Assembly: GCF_016862195.1 (NCBI RefSeq)
Contig: NZ_BOMM01000047.1
Location: forward strand, 124,001-188,000
Direction of reading: 5' to 3'
Source: Paractinoplanes ferrugineus
GTDB lineage: Bacteria; Actinomycetota; Actinomycetes; Mycobacteriales; Micromonosporaceae
Length of the DNA: 64,000 bases
In this document: piece after piece, positions 25,647 through 35,000 of the stretch
How the letters are laid out: each line of letters opens with the position of its first letter
Numbering within the stretch: the first letter of the stretch is position 1
Program-made: the position numbers and the translations under genes
Notes under the pieces: generated by a model
Database searches by the model: none
What the model saw: the letters and a program-made list of their open reading frames with translations, nothing else
Told to the model about the DNA's origin: nothing

Positions 25647-26108
25647 GTGGCGAAGGTGAACATCGTCCGCCCCGGTGAGGGCGAGATCCTGGAGAGCGGA
25701 CCGGCGCGGATCCGGGTCCTGGAGAACGGCGAACACACCGAGCACCGGCTGGGATTCGCCGAGATCACCATTCCGCCGGGTTTCCCGAGCCCGCTGCAGC
25801 ACCGCCACGCCCAGCACGACGAGGGCTTCTACGTGCTCAAGGGAACCCTGCGCTTCACGATCGGCGAGGACGACTACGACGCCGGCCCCGGCACCTGGGT
25901 CATCGTGCCGACCGGGGCGCCGCACACCTTCGCGAACCCGGGCGACGAGACGGCGGTCATGCTGAACACCTTCACCCCCGACCTGTACATCCAGTACTTC
26001 CGCGACTTCAAGGCCCTCATCGATTCCGGCACGCCGGTCAACGCCGAGACCATGACCCCGTTGTGGAAGAACTACGCCACCGAGATCTCGACCGAATACA
26101 CCTCGTGA
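25647..26108 (+). CDS. Cupin-domain protein
   Basis: 153 residues, a single cupin barrel. Motif 1 is visible as PLQHRHAQHDEGFYVLKGTLRF (metal ligands His-His-Glu in place) and motif 2 as PTGAPHTFANPGDE. Small cupins of this type are quercetinase-like dioxygenases, isomerases or binding proteins. The protein ends with an aromatic, acidic tail. GTG start eight bases after the AraC gene, with GTAGGAG upstream, so the two are very likely co-transcribed. Substrate unknown. Confidence 0.82.
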   Translation: MAKVNIVRPGEGEILESGPARIRVLENGEHTEHRLGFAEITIPPGFPSPLQHRHAQHDEGFYVLKGTLRFTIGEDDYDAGPGTWVIVPTGAPHTFANPGDETAVMLNTFTPDLYIQYFRDFKALIDSGTPVNAETMTPLWKNYATEISTEYTS

Positions 26109-26115
26109 AGCGCCT

Positions 26116-26310
26116 TCAGTACGACCGCGGCCGGGGCAGATCGAACGAGAGCGCCAAGGTGCTCCGATAGGCCGCACCACTTGACCGGGTGCTCTTCTCG
26201 AACGGCGGCGCTGCTGAATGCGCCCAGCAGCCGCCGGGCGTCGCGCTGGAGTCGAGGACGCCCCAGCCTTCGCTGGGAATCCATGAGCGCACGACTCCCG
26301 GATCGGCCAT
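26116..26310 (-). pseudogene. Cold-shock-domain relic
   Basis: The first 32 codons from the ATG read MADPGVVRSWIPSEGWGVLD and SSATPGGCWAH, the start of the small actinobacterial cold-shock-like proteins (G-x-V-x-x-W-x-x-x-x-GWGV-x-D, TPGGCWAHFS). At the WAHFS box the frame loses the Phe by an apparent one-base deletion, and what follows no longer resembles the RNA-binding barrel. Probably a decayed gene; a 64-residue product remains formally possible. Confidence 0.45.
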
Positions 26311-26441
26311 GCGAGAATTTTACCTACGGCTGGATGCTTCGATGTTCGATCGTCCGACTCGGGCGCGTCGGTCCGGGAGATCGCCCGCCGCGACCGGACG
26401 ACCGGCGGCGGCGCGGGGCCGGCGCGCCTAGGCTGGAGCGC

Positions 26442-26852
26442 ATGCTTCGCGACGACGATCTTGTTCTGCTCAGCCGCCCCCTGCACGCCTTCCTCACCGT
26501 CGCCCCGCGCGACGACCGCTGGCCCGCCCCGCGGCCGGTGTGGTTCGGCGTGAGCGCCGAGGGCAACCTGGAGATGTTCTCCGACCCCGGCGCCCCCAAG
26601 GTCGCTCGCCTGCGCGAGCAGCCCCGCGCGTCCGTGGTGGTCGCCGCCCCGACCGGCGAGCCCGAGCACTGGGTCGCCGTCGAGGGGCCGGTCACCCTGC
26701 ACGACGACGGCGCCGACCTGGCGGCCCGGCTCGCCGACCGCTACTACGACATGACCGACCCCGCCCACCGGGAACTCGTCGCCGAGTGGCGGGCCGGCGG
26801 CATGGTGCGCATCGTCCTGCACCCCGAGAAGGTCAACCGCTTCGCCGTCTGA
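26442..26852 (+). CDS. Pyridoxamine-phosphate-oxidase-like FMN/F420-binding protein
   Basis: 136 residues, the split-barrel fold of PPOX-class proteins. LLSRPLHAFLTVAPRDDRWPAPRPVWFGV is the opening strand pair, followed by LEMFSDPGAPKVARLREQPRASVVV, which forms the cofactor-side part (substrate-polar G-x-P-K-x-x-x-L pattern), and VAVEGPVTL. The actinobacterial members bind F420 or FMN and reduce unknown substrates. ATG start with GGAG close upstream; the open frame further upstream is unrelated. Convergent with rhaI. Confidence 0.8.
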   Translation: MLRDDDLVLLSRPLHAFLTVAPRDDRWPAPRPVWFGVSAEGNLEMFSDPGAPKVARLREQPRASVVVAAPTGEPEHWVAVEGPVTLHDDGADLAARLADRYYDMTDPAHRELVAEWRAGGMVRIVLHPEKVNRFAV

Positions 26853-26882
26853 CGCGGCCGTGCCGGCCACCCGCGGCCCCGA

Positions 26883-28049
26883 TCAGGCGCCCCAGCCGGC
26901 CTGCTGACCGCCGACCCGGTCGGCGACGATCTTCTCCTGGTGACCGCTTCGCCGGTACGCCCGGACCGGGTCGGGGTCCAGGCCGGCGTCGGCCCGGACC
27001 TGCGCCAGCAACGGCCGTACGTCGGTGTTGTACGCGTCCATCAGCACCGAGTTGGCCTCCAGGACGTCGCCGTCGTTCTGCGCGCGGCCGAGCGCGTCCC
27101 GGTCGACCAGCAGCGCCTTGGCCGTGGCCTCCTGGATGTTCAGCACCGAGCGGATGATCGCCGGGATCTTCGCCTCGATGTTGTGGCACTGGTCCAACAT
27201 GAAGTTGATGCCGTAGGCGGGATCGAGGGCGCCGGCGCGGACGATCTCGTACATGATCCGGAAGAGCTGGAACGGGTCCGCCGCCCCGGCCATCAGATCG
27301 TCGTCGGCGTAGAAGCGGCTGTTGAAGTCGAAGGCGCCGAGCTTCCCCTGGCGCAGCAGGAAGGCCACGATGAACTCGATGTTCGTGCCGGGAGCGTGGT
27401 GGCCGGTGTCGATGCACACCGTCGCCTTCTCGCCCAGCTCGACGCAGTGCGCGTAGGACGTGCCCCAGTCCGGGATGTCGGTGGCGTAGAAGGCCGGCTC
27501 GAACAGCTTGTACTCGAGCAGGATGCGCTGCTCGGCACCGAGCCGGTCATAGGTCTCGCGCAGCGCCGCGGCCAGCCGGTCCTGCCGGTTGCGCAGGTCG
27601 TCCTGGCCCGGGTAGTTGAGGCCGTCGGAGAACCACAGCTTCAGGTCCCGCGAGCCCGTCCGGTCCATGATGTCGATCGCCTCGAGCAGGTGATCGGTGG
27701 CCTTGCGTCGCACCCCGGCGTCCGGGTTGGTGACCGACCCCAGCTTGTAGTCGTCGTCCTGGAACACGTTGGTGTTGATGGCGCCGATGCGTACGCCCAG
27801 CGACGTCGCGTAGGCGCCCAGCTCGGCGTAGTCGTCCACCTTGTCCCACGGGATGTGCAGCGCCACCGTGGGCGCCACCCCCGTGAACCGGTGCACGGTG
27901 GCCGCGTCGGCGATCTTCTCCTGCGGGTTGCGGGGCACACCGGCCTGGGCGAAGACCTTGAACCGGGTGCCGGAGTTGCCGAAGGCCCAGGACGGGGTCT
28001 CGATCCGTTGGGCGGCGAGGGCTCGCCTGACGGTTGCCGGATCAGCCAT
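26883..28049 (-). CDS. rhaI: L-rhamnose isomerase
   Basis: 388 residues of the Pseudomonas stutzeri type isomerase (TIM barrel, Mn/Zn). It turns L-rhamnose into L-rhamnulose. Conserved blocks: VALHIPWDKVDDYAELG, INTNVFQDDDYKLGS, LEYKLFEPAFYATDIPDWG, CIDTGHHAPGTNIEFIV (metal Asp/His) and FDFNSRFYADDDL. The ATG at 28049 follows a GAGAAG-like site; a GTG three codons earlier is an alternative. Divergent from the aldolase/dehydrogenase gene, with two operator-like palindromes between them. Confidence 0.93.
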   Translation of the reverse strand: MADPATVRRALAAQRIETPSWAFGNSGTRFKVFAQAGVPRNPQEKIADAATVHRFTGVAPTVALHIPWDKVDDYAELGAYATSLGVRIGAINTNVFQDDDYKLGSVTNPDAGVRRKATDHLLEAIDIMDRTGSRDLKLWFSDGLNYPGQDDLRNRQDRLAAALRETYDRLGAEQRILLEYKLFEPAFYATDIPDWGTSYAHCVELGEKATVCIDTGHHAPGTNIEFIVAFLLRQGKLGAFDFNSRFYADDDLMAGAADPFQLFRIMYEIVRAGALDPAYGINFMLDQCHNIEAKIPAIIRSVLNIQEATAKALLVDRDALGRAQNDGDVLEANSVLMDAYNTDVRPLLAQVRADAGLDPDPVRAYRRSGHQEKIVADRVGGQQAGWGA

Positions 28050-28092
28050 GGGGATCACTTCTCTTCAGCCGGGTCGGACGTACTCCGCAGTT

Positions 28093-28104
28093 TGAAATGT
28101 TTCA
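28093..28104. promoter_or_regulatory. LacI-type operator, rhaI side
   Basis: TGAAATGTTTCA, a nearly perfect palindrome 44 bases upstream of the rhaI start. Same core as the second site at 28206, consistent with a LacI-family repressor of rhamnose genes. The repressor gene is not in the window. Confidence 0.7.
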
Positions 28105-28205
28105 TGATGGCCCCGACGAACGTAAGTGGCGTCGGTCTGGAGTGTCAAGGATCGACGGCTGAGGTGTTGACCGGCCCCCGGCCGAGTCGTAACCTGCAAC
28201 CGGTG

Positions 28206-28217
28206 TGAAACGTTTCA
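28206..28217. promoter_or_regulatory. LacI-type operator, rhaD side
   Basis: TGAAACGTTTCA, a perfect 12-base palindrome 19 bases before the aldolase/dehydrogenase start; it would overlap the leader or initiation region. It matches the site at 28093 in ten of twelve positions. Confidence 0.75.
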
Positions 28218-28235
28218 CGTGCGGAGGTGTGCAGG

Positions 28236-30272
28236 ATGCCCAAGTCGAACCCCGCCGTCAGCGACCTTCTGGCGCGCAGCAACCGCCTCGGCGCCGACCC
28301 TCGCAACACCAACTACGCCGGCGGCAACACCTCCGCGAAGGGGACGGGGATCGACCCGGTCACCAACGCGCCGACCGAGCTGCTCTGGGTCAAGGGTTCC
28401 GGCGGTGACCTGGGCACGCTTACCGAGGCCGGGCTCGCGGTGCTGCGGCTCGATCGCCTGCGCGCCCTGGCCGGGGTCTTCCCCGGCGTCGACCGCGAGG
28501 ACGAGATGGTCACCGCGTTCGACTACTGCCTGCACGGCCGCGGCGGGGCCGCCCCCTCGATCGACACGGCCATGCACGGCCTGGTGGACGCGCCGCATGT
28601 CGACCATTTGCACCCCGATGCCGGCATCGCCCTGGCCACCGCCGCCGACGGCGCGGCCCGCACCGCGGAGATCTTCGGCGATCGGGTGCTCTGGGTGCCC
28701 TGGCGCCGCCCCGGATTCCAGCTCGGACTGGACATCGCCGCCGCGCGGCGGGCCCACCCCCAGGCCATCGGCGTCATCCTCGGCGGGCACGGCATCACCG
28801 CCTGGGGCGCCACCAGCGCCGAGTGCGAGGCCCACTCCCTCGAGATCATCAACACCGCCGCGGCCTGGATCGCCGAGCACGGCCGTCCGGCGCCGTTCGG
28901 CCCGCTGATCCACCCGGCACTGAACGATGAGGTACGGCGTGAGCGCGCCGCCGCCCTCTTCCCGGTCGTCCGGGGACTCGTCTCCACCGACCGGCCGCAG
29001 GTGGGTCACTACACCGACAGCGAGGTGGTGCTCGACTTCGTCGGCCGGGCGCGCATGCCCGAACTCGCCGCGCTCGGCACCTCCTGCCCGGACCACTTCC
29101 TGCGGACCAAGGTCACCCCGCTGGTGCTGGACACCGCACCGGACGCTCCGCCGGCGCAGGTCGAGGCCCGGCTCCGGGAACTGCACGCCGCCTACCGCGC
29201 GGACTATCGCGCCTACTACGAGCGGCACGCCGGCCCGGACAGCCCCGCCATGCGCGGCGCGGACCCGGCCATCGTGCTGGTCCCCGGCGTCGGCATGTTC
29301 AGCTTCGGCGCGACCAAGCAGACCGCCCGGGTCGCCGGCGAGTTCTACGTCAACGCCATCACCGTGATGTCCGGCGCCGAGGCGGTGTCCACCTACGCGC
29401 CGATCGACGAGGCGGAGAAGTTCCGGATCGAGTACTGGGCCCTGGAAGAGGCGAAACTCCAGCGCCTGCCGAAGCCCAAACCGCTGGCCACCCGGGTCGC
29501 GTTGGTCACCGGCGGCGGTTCGGGCATCGGCCGGGCGACCGCGCTGCGGCTCGCCGCCGAGGGCGCCTGCGTCGTCATCGCGGACCGGGACCTCGACGCC
29601 GCCCGGACGGTGGCGGCCGAAATCGGCGGCCCGGATGCGGCGCTGGCCGTCGCCGCCGACGTGACCGCCGAGGCGGAGGTCGCCGGCGCACTGCGGGAAT
29701 CCGTGCTCGCCTTCGGCGGGGTGGACCTGGTGGTCAACAACGCCGGCCTGTCGATCTCCAAACCACTGCTCGAGACCACCGAGGCCGACTGGGACCTGCA
29801 GCACGACGTCATGGCCAAGGGCTCCTTCCTGGTCGCCAAGGCCGCCGCCGCCGTCATGATCGCGCAGGGGCTGGGCGGCGACATCATCTACATCTCCAGC
29901 AAGAACTCGCTCTTCGCCGGCCCCGACAACATCGCGTACGGCGCCGCCAAGGCCGACCAGGCGCACCAGGTCCGGCTCCTCGCCGCCGAGCTGGGCGGGC
30001 ACGGCATCCGGGTCAACGGCATCAACCCCGACGGCGTGGTCCGCGGGTCCGGCATCTTCGCCGGCGGCTGGGGCGCCCGGCGCGCCGCCGTGTACGGCGT
30101 ACCCGAATCCGAGCTCGGCGCCTTCTACGCCCAGCGCACCCTGCTCAAGCGCGAGGTGCTCCCGGAGCACGTGGCGAACGCGGTGTTCGTGCTCACCGGC
30201 GGCGAGCTGTCGCACACGACCGGCCTGCACATCCCGGTGGACGCCGGGGTTGCGGCGGCCTTCCTGCGGTGA
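28236..30272 (+). CDS. Bifunctional rhamnulose-1-phosphate aldolase / lactaldehyde dehydrogenase
   Basis: 678 residues. The N-terminal class II aldolase domain (1-about 400; NYAGGNTSAKGTG, zinc histidines in HVDHLHPDAGIAL and GGHGITAWG) splits rhamnulose-1-phosphate into dihydroxyacetone phosphate and lactaldehyde. The C-terminal SDR domain (about 415-678; TGGGSGIG and the YGAAK active-site Tyr/Lys) oxidises lactaldehyde. Such fusions are known as RhaEW or RhaD-type. The ATG has GGAGG eight bases upstream; the GTG nine bases earlier is inside that site. Its end overlaps the kinase start by four bases. Confidence 0.92.
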   Translation: MPKSNPAVSDLLARSNRLGADPRNTNYAGGNTSAKGTGIDPVTNAPTELLWVKGSGGDLGTLTEAGLAVLRLDRLRALAGVFPGVDREDEMVTAFDYCLHGRGGAAPSIDTAMHGLVDAPHVDHLHPDAGIALATAADGAARTAEIFGDRVLWVPWRRPGFQLGLDIAAARRAHPQAIGVILGGHGITAWGATSAECEAHSLEIINTAAAWIAEHGRPAPFGPLIHPALNDEVRRERAAALFPVVRGLVSTDRPQVGHYTDSEVVLDFVGRARMPELAALGTSCPDHFLRTKVTPLVLDTAPDAPPAQVEARLRELHAAYRADYRAYYERHAGPDSPAMRGADPAIVLVPGVGMFSFGATKQTARVAGEFYVNAITVMSGAEAVSTYAPIDEAEKFRIEYWALEEAKLQRLPKPKPLATRVALVTGGGSGIGRATALRLAAEGACVVIADRDLDAARTVAAEIGGPDAALAVAADVTAEAEVAGALRESVLAFGGVDLVVNNAGLSISKPLLETTEADWDLQHDVMAKGSFLVAKAAAAVMIAQGLGGDIIYISSKNSLFAGPDNIAYGAAKADQAHQVRLLAAELGGHGIRVNGINPDGVVRGSGIFAGGWGARRAAVYGVPESELGAFYAQRTLLKREVLPEHVANAVFVLTGGELSHTTGLHIPVDAGVAAAFLR

Positions 30273-31681
30273 AGACCTTCGCGGCGGTCGACCTCGGCGC
30301 GTCCAGCGGGCGCGTCATGGTCGGCCGGGCCGGCCCGGGGACCCTGTCGCTCGCCACGGCCCACCGGTTCGCCAACGAGGCGGTCCGGGCCGCCGGCACC
30401 CTGCACTGGGACATCCTCGGGCTGTACCGCGAGGTCCTGGCCGGGTTACGGCGGGCCGGCCCGGTCGACGGCATCGGCATCGACTCGTGGGCGGTCGACT
30501 ACGGGTTGCTCGACGCCACCGGAGCCCTGCTCGGCAACCCGGTGCACTACCGCGACTCCCGGACCGACGGCGTGGCGGCCCGGGTCGCCGAGGTCGTCGG
30601 CGAGGACGAGCTCTACGCCCGGACGGGGTTGCAGAAGCTGCCGTTCAACACGATCTACCAACTCGTCGCGGCGGCCGGCACTCCCCAGCTGGAAGCGGCC
30701 CGGCAGCTGCTGCTGATCCCGGACCTGCTGGCGTACTGGTTGACCGGCCGGACAGGGGCGGAAATCACTAATGCTTCCACCACGCAGCTTCTCGACCTAG
30801 GCTCGGCCCGGTGGGCCGGAGAACTGATGACCACGCTCGGGATCCGGCCCACTCTCTTCCCGCCGTTGCGGGCGCCCGGCACGGTCATCGGCCCGGTGCT
30901 GCCCGACCTGGGTCTCGGCCGGGTGGACGTCATCGCGGTCGGATCGCACGACACCGCGTCGGCGGTCGTCGGCGTGCCCGCCGCCGGACCTGACTTCGCC
31001 TACATCTCCTGCGGCACCTGGTCGCTCGTCGGTGTCGAGCTGGACGCACCCGTGCTCACCGAGGCGTCCCGACGGGCCAACTTCACCAACGAGGCCGGCG
31101 TCGACGGCACCGTGCGCTATCTCCGCAACGTGATGGGGCTCTGGCCGTTGCAGGAGTGCCTGCGCGAGTGGGGATCCCCCGATCTGCCCGCGCTGCTCCG
31201 CGAGGCGGCCGCGGTGCCGGCCTTCCGGACCCTCGTCGACCTGGACGATCCGGTCTTCCTGCCGCCGGGCGACATGGTCGGGCGGCTGCGGAACGCGGGC
31301 GCGGACCCTTCGGCCGGGCCGGCGGAGATCGTGCGCTGCGTCCTGGACAGCCTGGCGCTCGCCCACCGCCGTGCGGTGCGTCAGGCCCAGGAACTGTCCG
31401 GACGGCAGGTCGACGCGGTGCACATCGTCGGCGGCGGCGCCCGCAACGAACTGCTCTGCCAGCTCACCGCCGATGCCTGCGGGTTGCCCGTACTGGCCGG
31501 CCCGGTCGAGGCGACCGCGCTCGGCAACGTGCTGATCCAGGCCCGCGCGGCCGGGGCCGTCGGCGGCGATCTACCGGCCCTGCGGGGGTTGCTGCGAGCG
31601 ACTCAGCCGATCGTGCGCTACCGGCCGCGCGCCGCCACCGCGGCGGCATGGCCGGCAGCCGAGCGCCGGCTGCGGGCCTGA
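30269..31681 (+). CDS. rhaB: L-rhamnulokinase
   Basis: 470 residues, FGGY carbohydrate kinase. VDLGASSGRVMVG at the N-terminus and SCGTWSLVGVELDAP and HIVGGGARNELLCQLTADACGLPV in the C-terminal half are the ATP and sugar-binding blocks of rhamnulokinases. It phosphorylates L-rhamnulose for the aldolase encoded just upstream. GTG start in a GTGA overlap, so synthesis is coupled. With rhaI and the fusion enzyme this completes rhamnose breakdown to dihydroxyacetone phosphate and lactate; a mutarotase and a transporter are not in the window. Confidence 0.93.
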   Translation: MKTFAAVDLGASSGRVMVGRAGPGTLSLATAHRFANEAVRAAGTLHWDILGLYREVLAGLRRAGPVDGIGIDSWAVDYGLLDATGALLGNPVHYRDSRTDGVAARVAEVVGEDELYARTGLQKLPFNTIYQLVAAAGTPQLEAARQLLLIPDLLAYWLTGRTGAEITNASTTQLLDLGSARWAGELMTTLGIRPTLFPPLRAPGTVIGPVLPDLGLGRVDVIAVGSHDTASAVVGVPAAGPDFAYISCGTWSLVGVELDAPVLTEASRRANFTNEAGVDGTVRYLRNVMGLWPLQECLREWGSPDLPALLREAAAVPAFRTLVDLDDPVFLPPGDMVGRLRNAGADPSAGPAEIVRCVLDSLALAHRRAVRQAQELSGRQVDAVHIVGGGARNELLCQLTADACGLPVLAGPVEATALGNVLIQARAAGAVGGDLPALRGLLRATQPIVRYRPRAATAAAWPAAERRLRA

Positions 31682-32073
31682 CCGGCCCGAGCCGCTTCGG
31701 CGACGGTGCCGGGAAACGCACCGCCGCGCCGGGGCCGACGGCGTGCGAGGCCGAAGAATGGTTTTTAAAAGGCCTGCAACATATTGCGTGAGGCCCGTCT
31801 AATTAGAACTTGATCTAATTTGAAAAGGTTCGAGCAGCAGGGCCGATACGGCGCTTTTCCGCGGCCTGGAATTGACCCCTCGCATCACCTTTACGGCAGA
31901 AGAAATCAACCGTTAGGCCTGCTTTCCGGGCTCGCAAATCGGGCCCAAACCTGACATGACGGACGCCAATCAAGTTCATACATATTGAAGATCAACTGTC
32001 AAGGGACAATGAGCCGCACTCCCCCGGCGTTACCTTTCCTCGGCATTTCTTCGCCTCTGCTTGGGAGAGCATT
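31682..32073. promoter_or_regulatory. AT-rich leader of the RHS gene
   Basis: 392 bases without a gene. The segment 31760-32000 is clearly richer in A/T than its surroundings (GGTTTTTAAAAGG near 31760, AATTAGAACTTGATCTAATT near 31801). AGATCAAGTT-like halves (TAGAACTTGATCTA) form a short inverted repeat. Probably the promoter of the RHS gene; a low-GC leader is a frequent sign of a horizontally acquired toxin locus. Confidence 0.45.
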
Positions 32074-35000
32074 TTGTCGAGAACCTCTGCGCGATCGCGC
32101 GGCGCCACGCCACCGTGGCGTGCCGGCGTGTCGTCGAGCTCACGATGGCTGGCCGCCGGGCTGCCCATCGCCCTGGTGTCCACCATGGCCGGCTTCCCGG
32201 CCGCGCCCGCGGCCGCCGCCGCCAAAGCGGCCGTGGCGGCCTCCGCCTGCCCGGCCTCCGTCGCCGACGAAGCAGCGGCGCTCATCACCGCGCGACTGTG
32301 CGACGGACCGGTCGGCATCGACGCCGCGACCTCGGAGACCGCGCTCGCGACGGCACTGCCGTCCGGGCAGGTGCAACGGACGATCTCCGCGGCCCCGGTG
32401 CGCGTGCGGCAGAACGGCCAGTGGGTGCCGGTCGACCTGACGCTGGTGCGCAACGCGGACGGCACGGTGTCACCGAAGGCGGCCCCATCGGGCCTGGTGA
32501 TCTCCGGCCCCCAGACCGATGCGGGTGAACACCCGCTCGCCACCGCGGGCACCGGCGTCCACCAGGTCTCGATGGCCTGGACCGGCAAGCTCGCCGAGCC
32601 CGTCCTCGACGGGGACCGTGCCACCTACCCGGAGGCCATGCCCGGCGTGGATCTGGTGGTCCAGGGCACCCGCGCAGGTGCCGAGACCTTCCTGATCGTC
32701 AAGACGAAGGCGGCCGCGGCTCAGGTCACCGGCCTCAAGCTGCCGGTCACCGGGACCGCCGTCGCGTCCTACCGCGACGACGCGGCCGGCAACGTCACCC
32801 TGCTCGACGCCGGCAACCGGCCGGTCGCCACCGCGCCGCAACCCCTGATGTGGGACGCGCGAACGGTGGCCGGCACCGGTGAGCCCGCCGACGTACGCGC
32901 GGTCGGCTCCCGCACGGTCAAGCACGCGGCCCGGTCGAAGAAGCCGCGCAAGGCCCTCGACGGGGCCGGCGTCGAGCGGATCATCGCACCGGCGGCCGGC
33001 TTCTTCGCCGACCCGGCGACCCGTTATCCGGTGACGATCGACCCGCAGATCAACCCGCTGTCGACGACGTTCGACACCTACGTCCGGCAGAACGACACCG
33101 TCGACCGCAGCGGCGCCAACGACCTCGAGCTGGGCGTGGTGTCCGGCAACGCGACCCGGTCGTTCGTCCACTGGGACACCAGCGCGATTCGCGGCAAGCA
33201 GATCACCTCGGCCTCGGTCTACTTCTGGAACTGGTGGTCGCCGTCGTGCAGCACGGCGCAATGGGAGATCTGGACCACCGGTGCCGCCAGTGCCGACACC
33301 CGATGGGGATCGCAGCCCGCGTGGAACACCAAGGAAGCCACCTCGACCGGCACCAAGGGCTTCAGCTCCGCCTGCGACGACGCCTGGGTGAGCATCAACG
33401 GGCAGTCGTTCTTCCAGCGGGCGGCCGACAACTGGCAGTCCTCCCGGGCCTACATGGGTATCCGCGCCACCAGCGAGACCGACGGTAACGCGTTCAAGCA
33501 GTTCCGGTCCCGCAACGCGGCGGACTCCAGCCAGGTGCCGTACGCGGTGGTGAACTACAACTCGTACCCGACCGTGCAAGCCGTCGCGACCTCACCGGCG
33601 GCGGCGTGCGCGACCGGAGCGAACCGGCCGTACCTCAACACGCTCACGCCGACGCTCAAGGCGACCCTGACCGACGCCGAGTCGAGCCCGGTCAAGGGCA
33701 CCTTCGAGTGGTACAACTCGGCCGGCACCAAGCTGGGCGGCGCCACCACCGCCACCGCCGCGTCCGGTTCGGTGGTCTCCACGACCGTGCCCGCCGCGGT
33801 GATGACCAACGGCGGCTGGTACTCGTGGCGGGTGCAAGCCAACGACGGCACCGTCGGCGGTGACTGGTCCGGCAAGTGCGAGTTCGTCGTCGACACCACC
33901 GTCCCGACCGTCGGGCCCAAGCTGAGCTCCTCGACCTACCCGACCGGCGGCTCGGGCGGCGGCCCCGGCGTGGCCGGCACGTTCAGCTTCGACGCCAACG
34001 GTACGACCGACGCGGCCGCGTTCCTGTACGGGCTGGACACCAACCCGCCCACCACCGCGGTCAACGCGTCCACGCTCGGCGGCAGCGCCACCGTCGCCAT
34101 CGCTCCGGCCACCGGCGGAACGCACACCTTGTACGCGCGCTCCCGGGACCGGGCCGGGAACCTGTCGCCGATCACGTCGTACCCGTTCACGGTCAGCAAC
34201 GTCATCGGCACCATGGCATCCCCGAGGACCGGCGACCTGTCAGCCGGCAAGGTCACGCTCTCCAGCGCCGGCGCGGCCACCTCGACCGCGGTGACGTACC
34301 AGTGGCGCCGGGCCGAGACCGACACCTGGACCACCGTCCCCGCCGCCGATGTGGTCCCGAGCTCCGGCGGCGGCACCGTGACGTGGCCGCTGGCGACCAC
34401 GGGCAGCGGCAAGTTCGCGGACCTGACCTGGAACATCGAGAACACCGTCAACGCCGCCGAGGCGGGACCGGACGCTCTTGACGGACCGGTGGAGGTGCGG
34501 GCCTCCTACACCGGCGGAACCTCCGGCACCAGCGACACCGTCCGCCTGGCACTGGACCGCAACCGCGCCGACGCCCCCAGCTCGCAGGTCGGTGCCGGTG
34601 ACGTCAACCTGCTCACCGGCAACCTGTCGGTGAGCACCTCCGACGCGCAGGCGGCCGGCCCGCTCAGCGTCGGGCGTACCTTCAACACCCGTCAGGCCGG
34701 CATCGTGGACCCGCTCTTCGGCCCGGGGTGGGTGTCGAGCGCCGCCGTGGCAGCCCCGGACACCTACCGGACCCTGACAGTCGCCGGCAGCCTGGTGCAG
34801 ATCGGCATCCCGGACGGCAACACCCTGGGCTTCACCAAGCGGGCGAGCACCTCCACCGGCGCCACCTTCGCCCCGCAGGTCGGTGACGAGGCCCTGACGC
34901 TGGAGTACTTCAGCGGCGCCGACCAGTACGTGCTGACCGCCGGCAGCGGCAACAGCACCACCTTCACCCGAGCCACCGGCGACCCCGCCGGCGTCTACTC

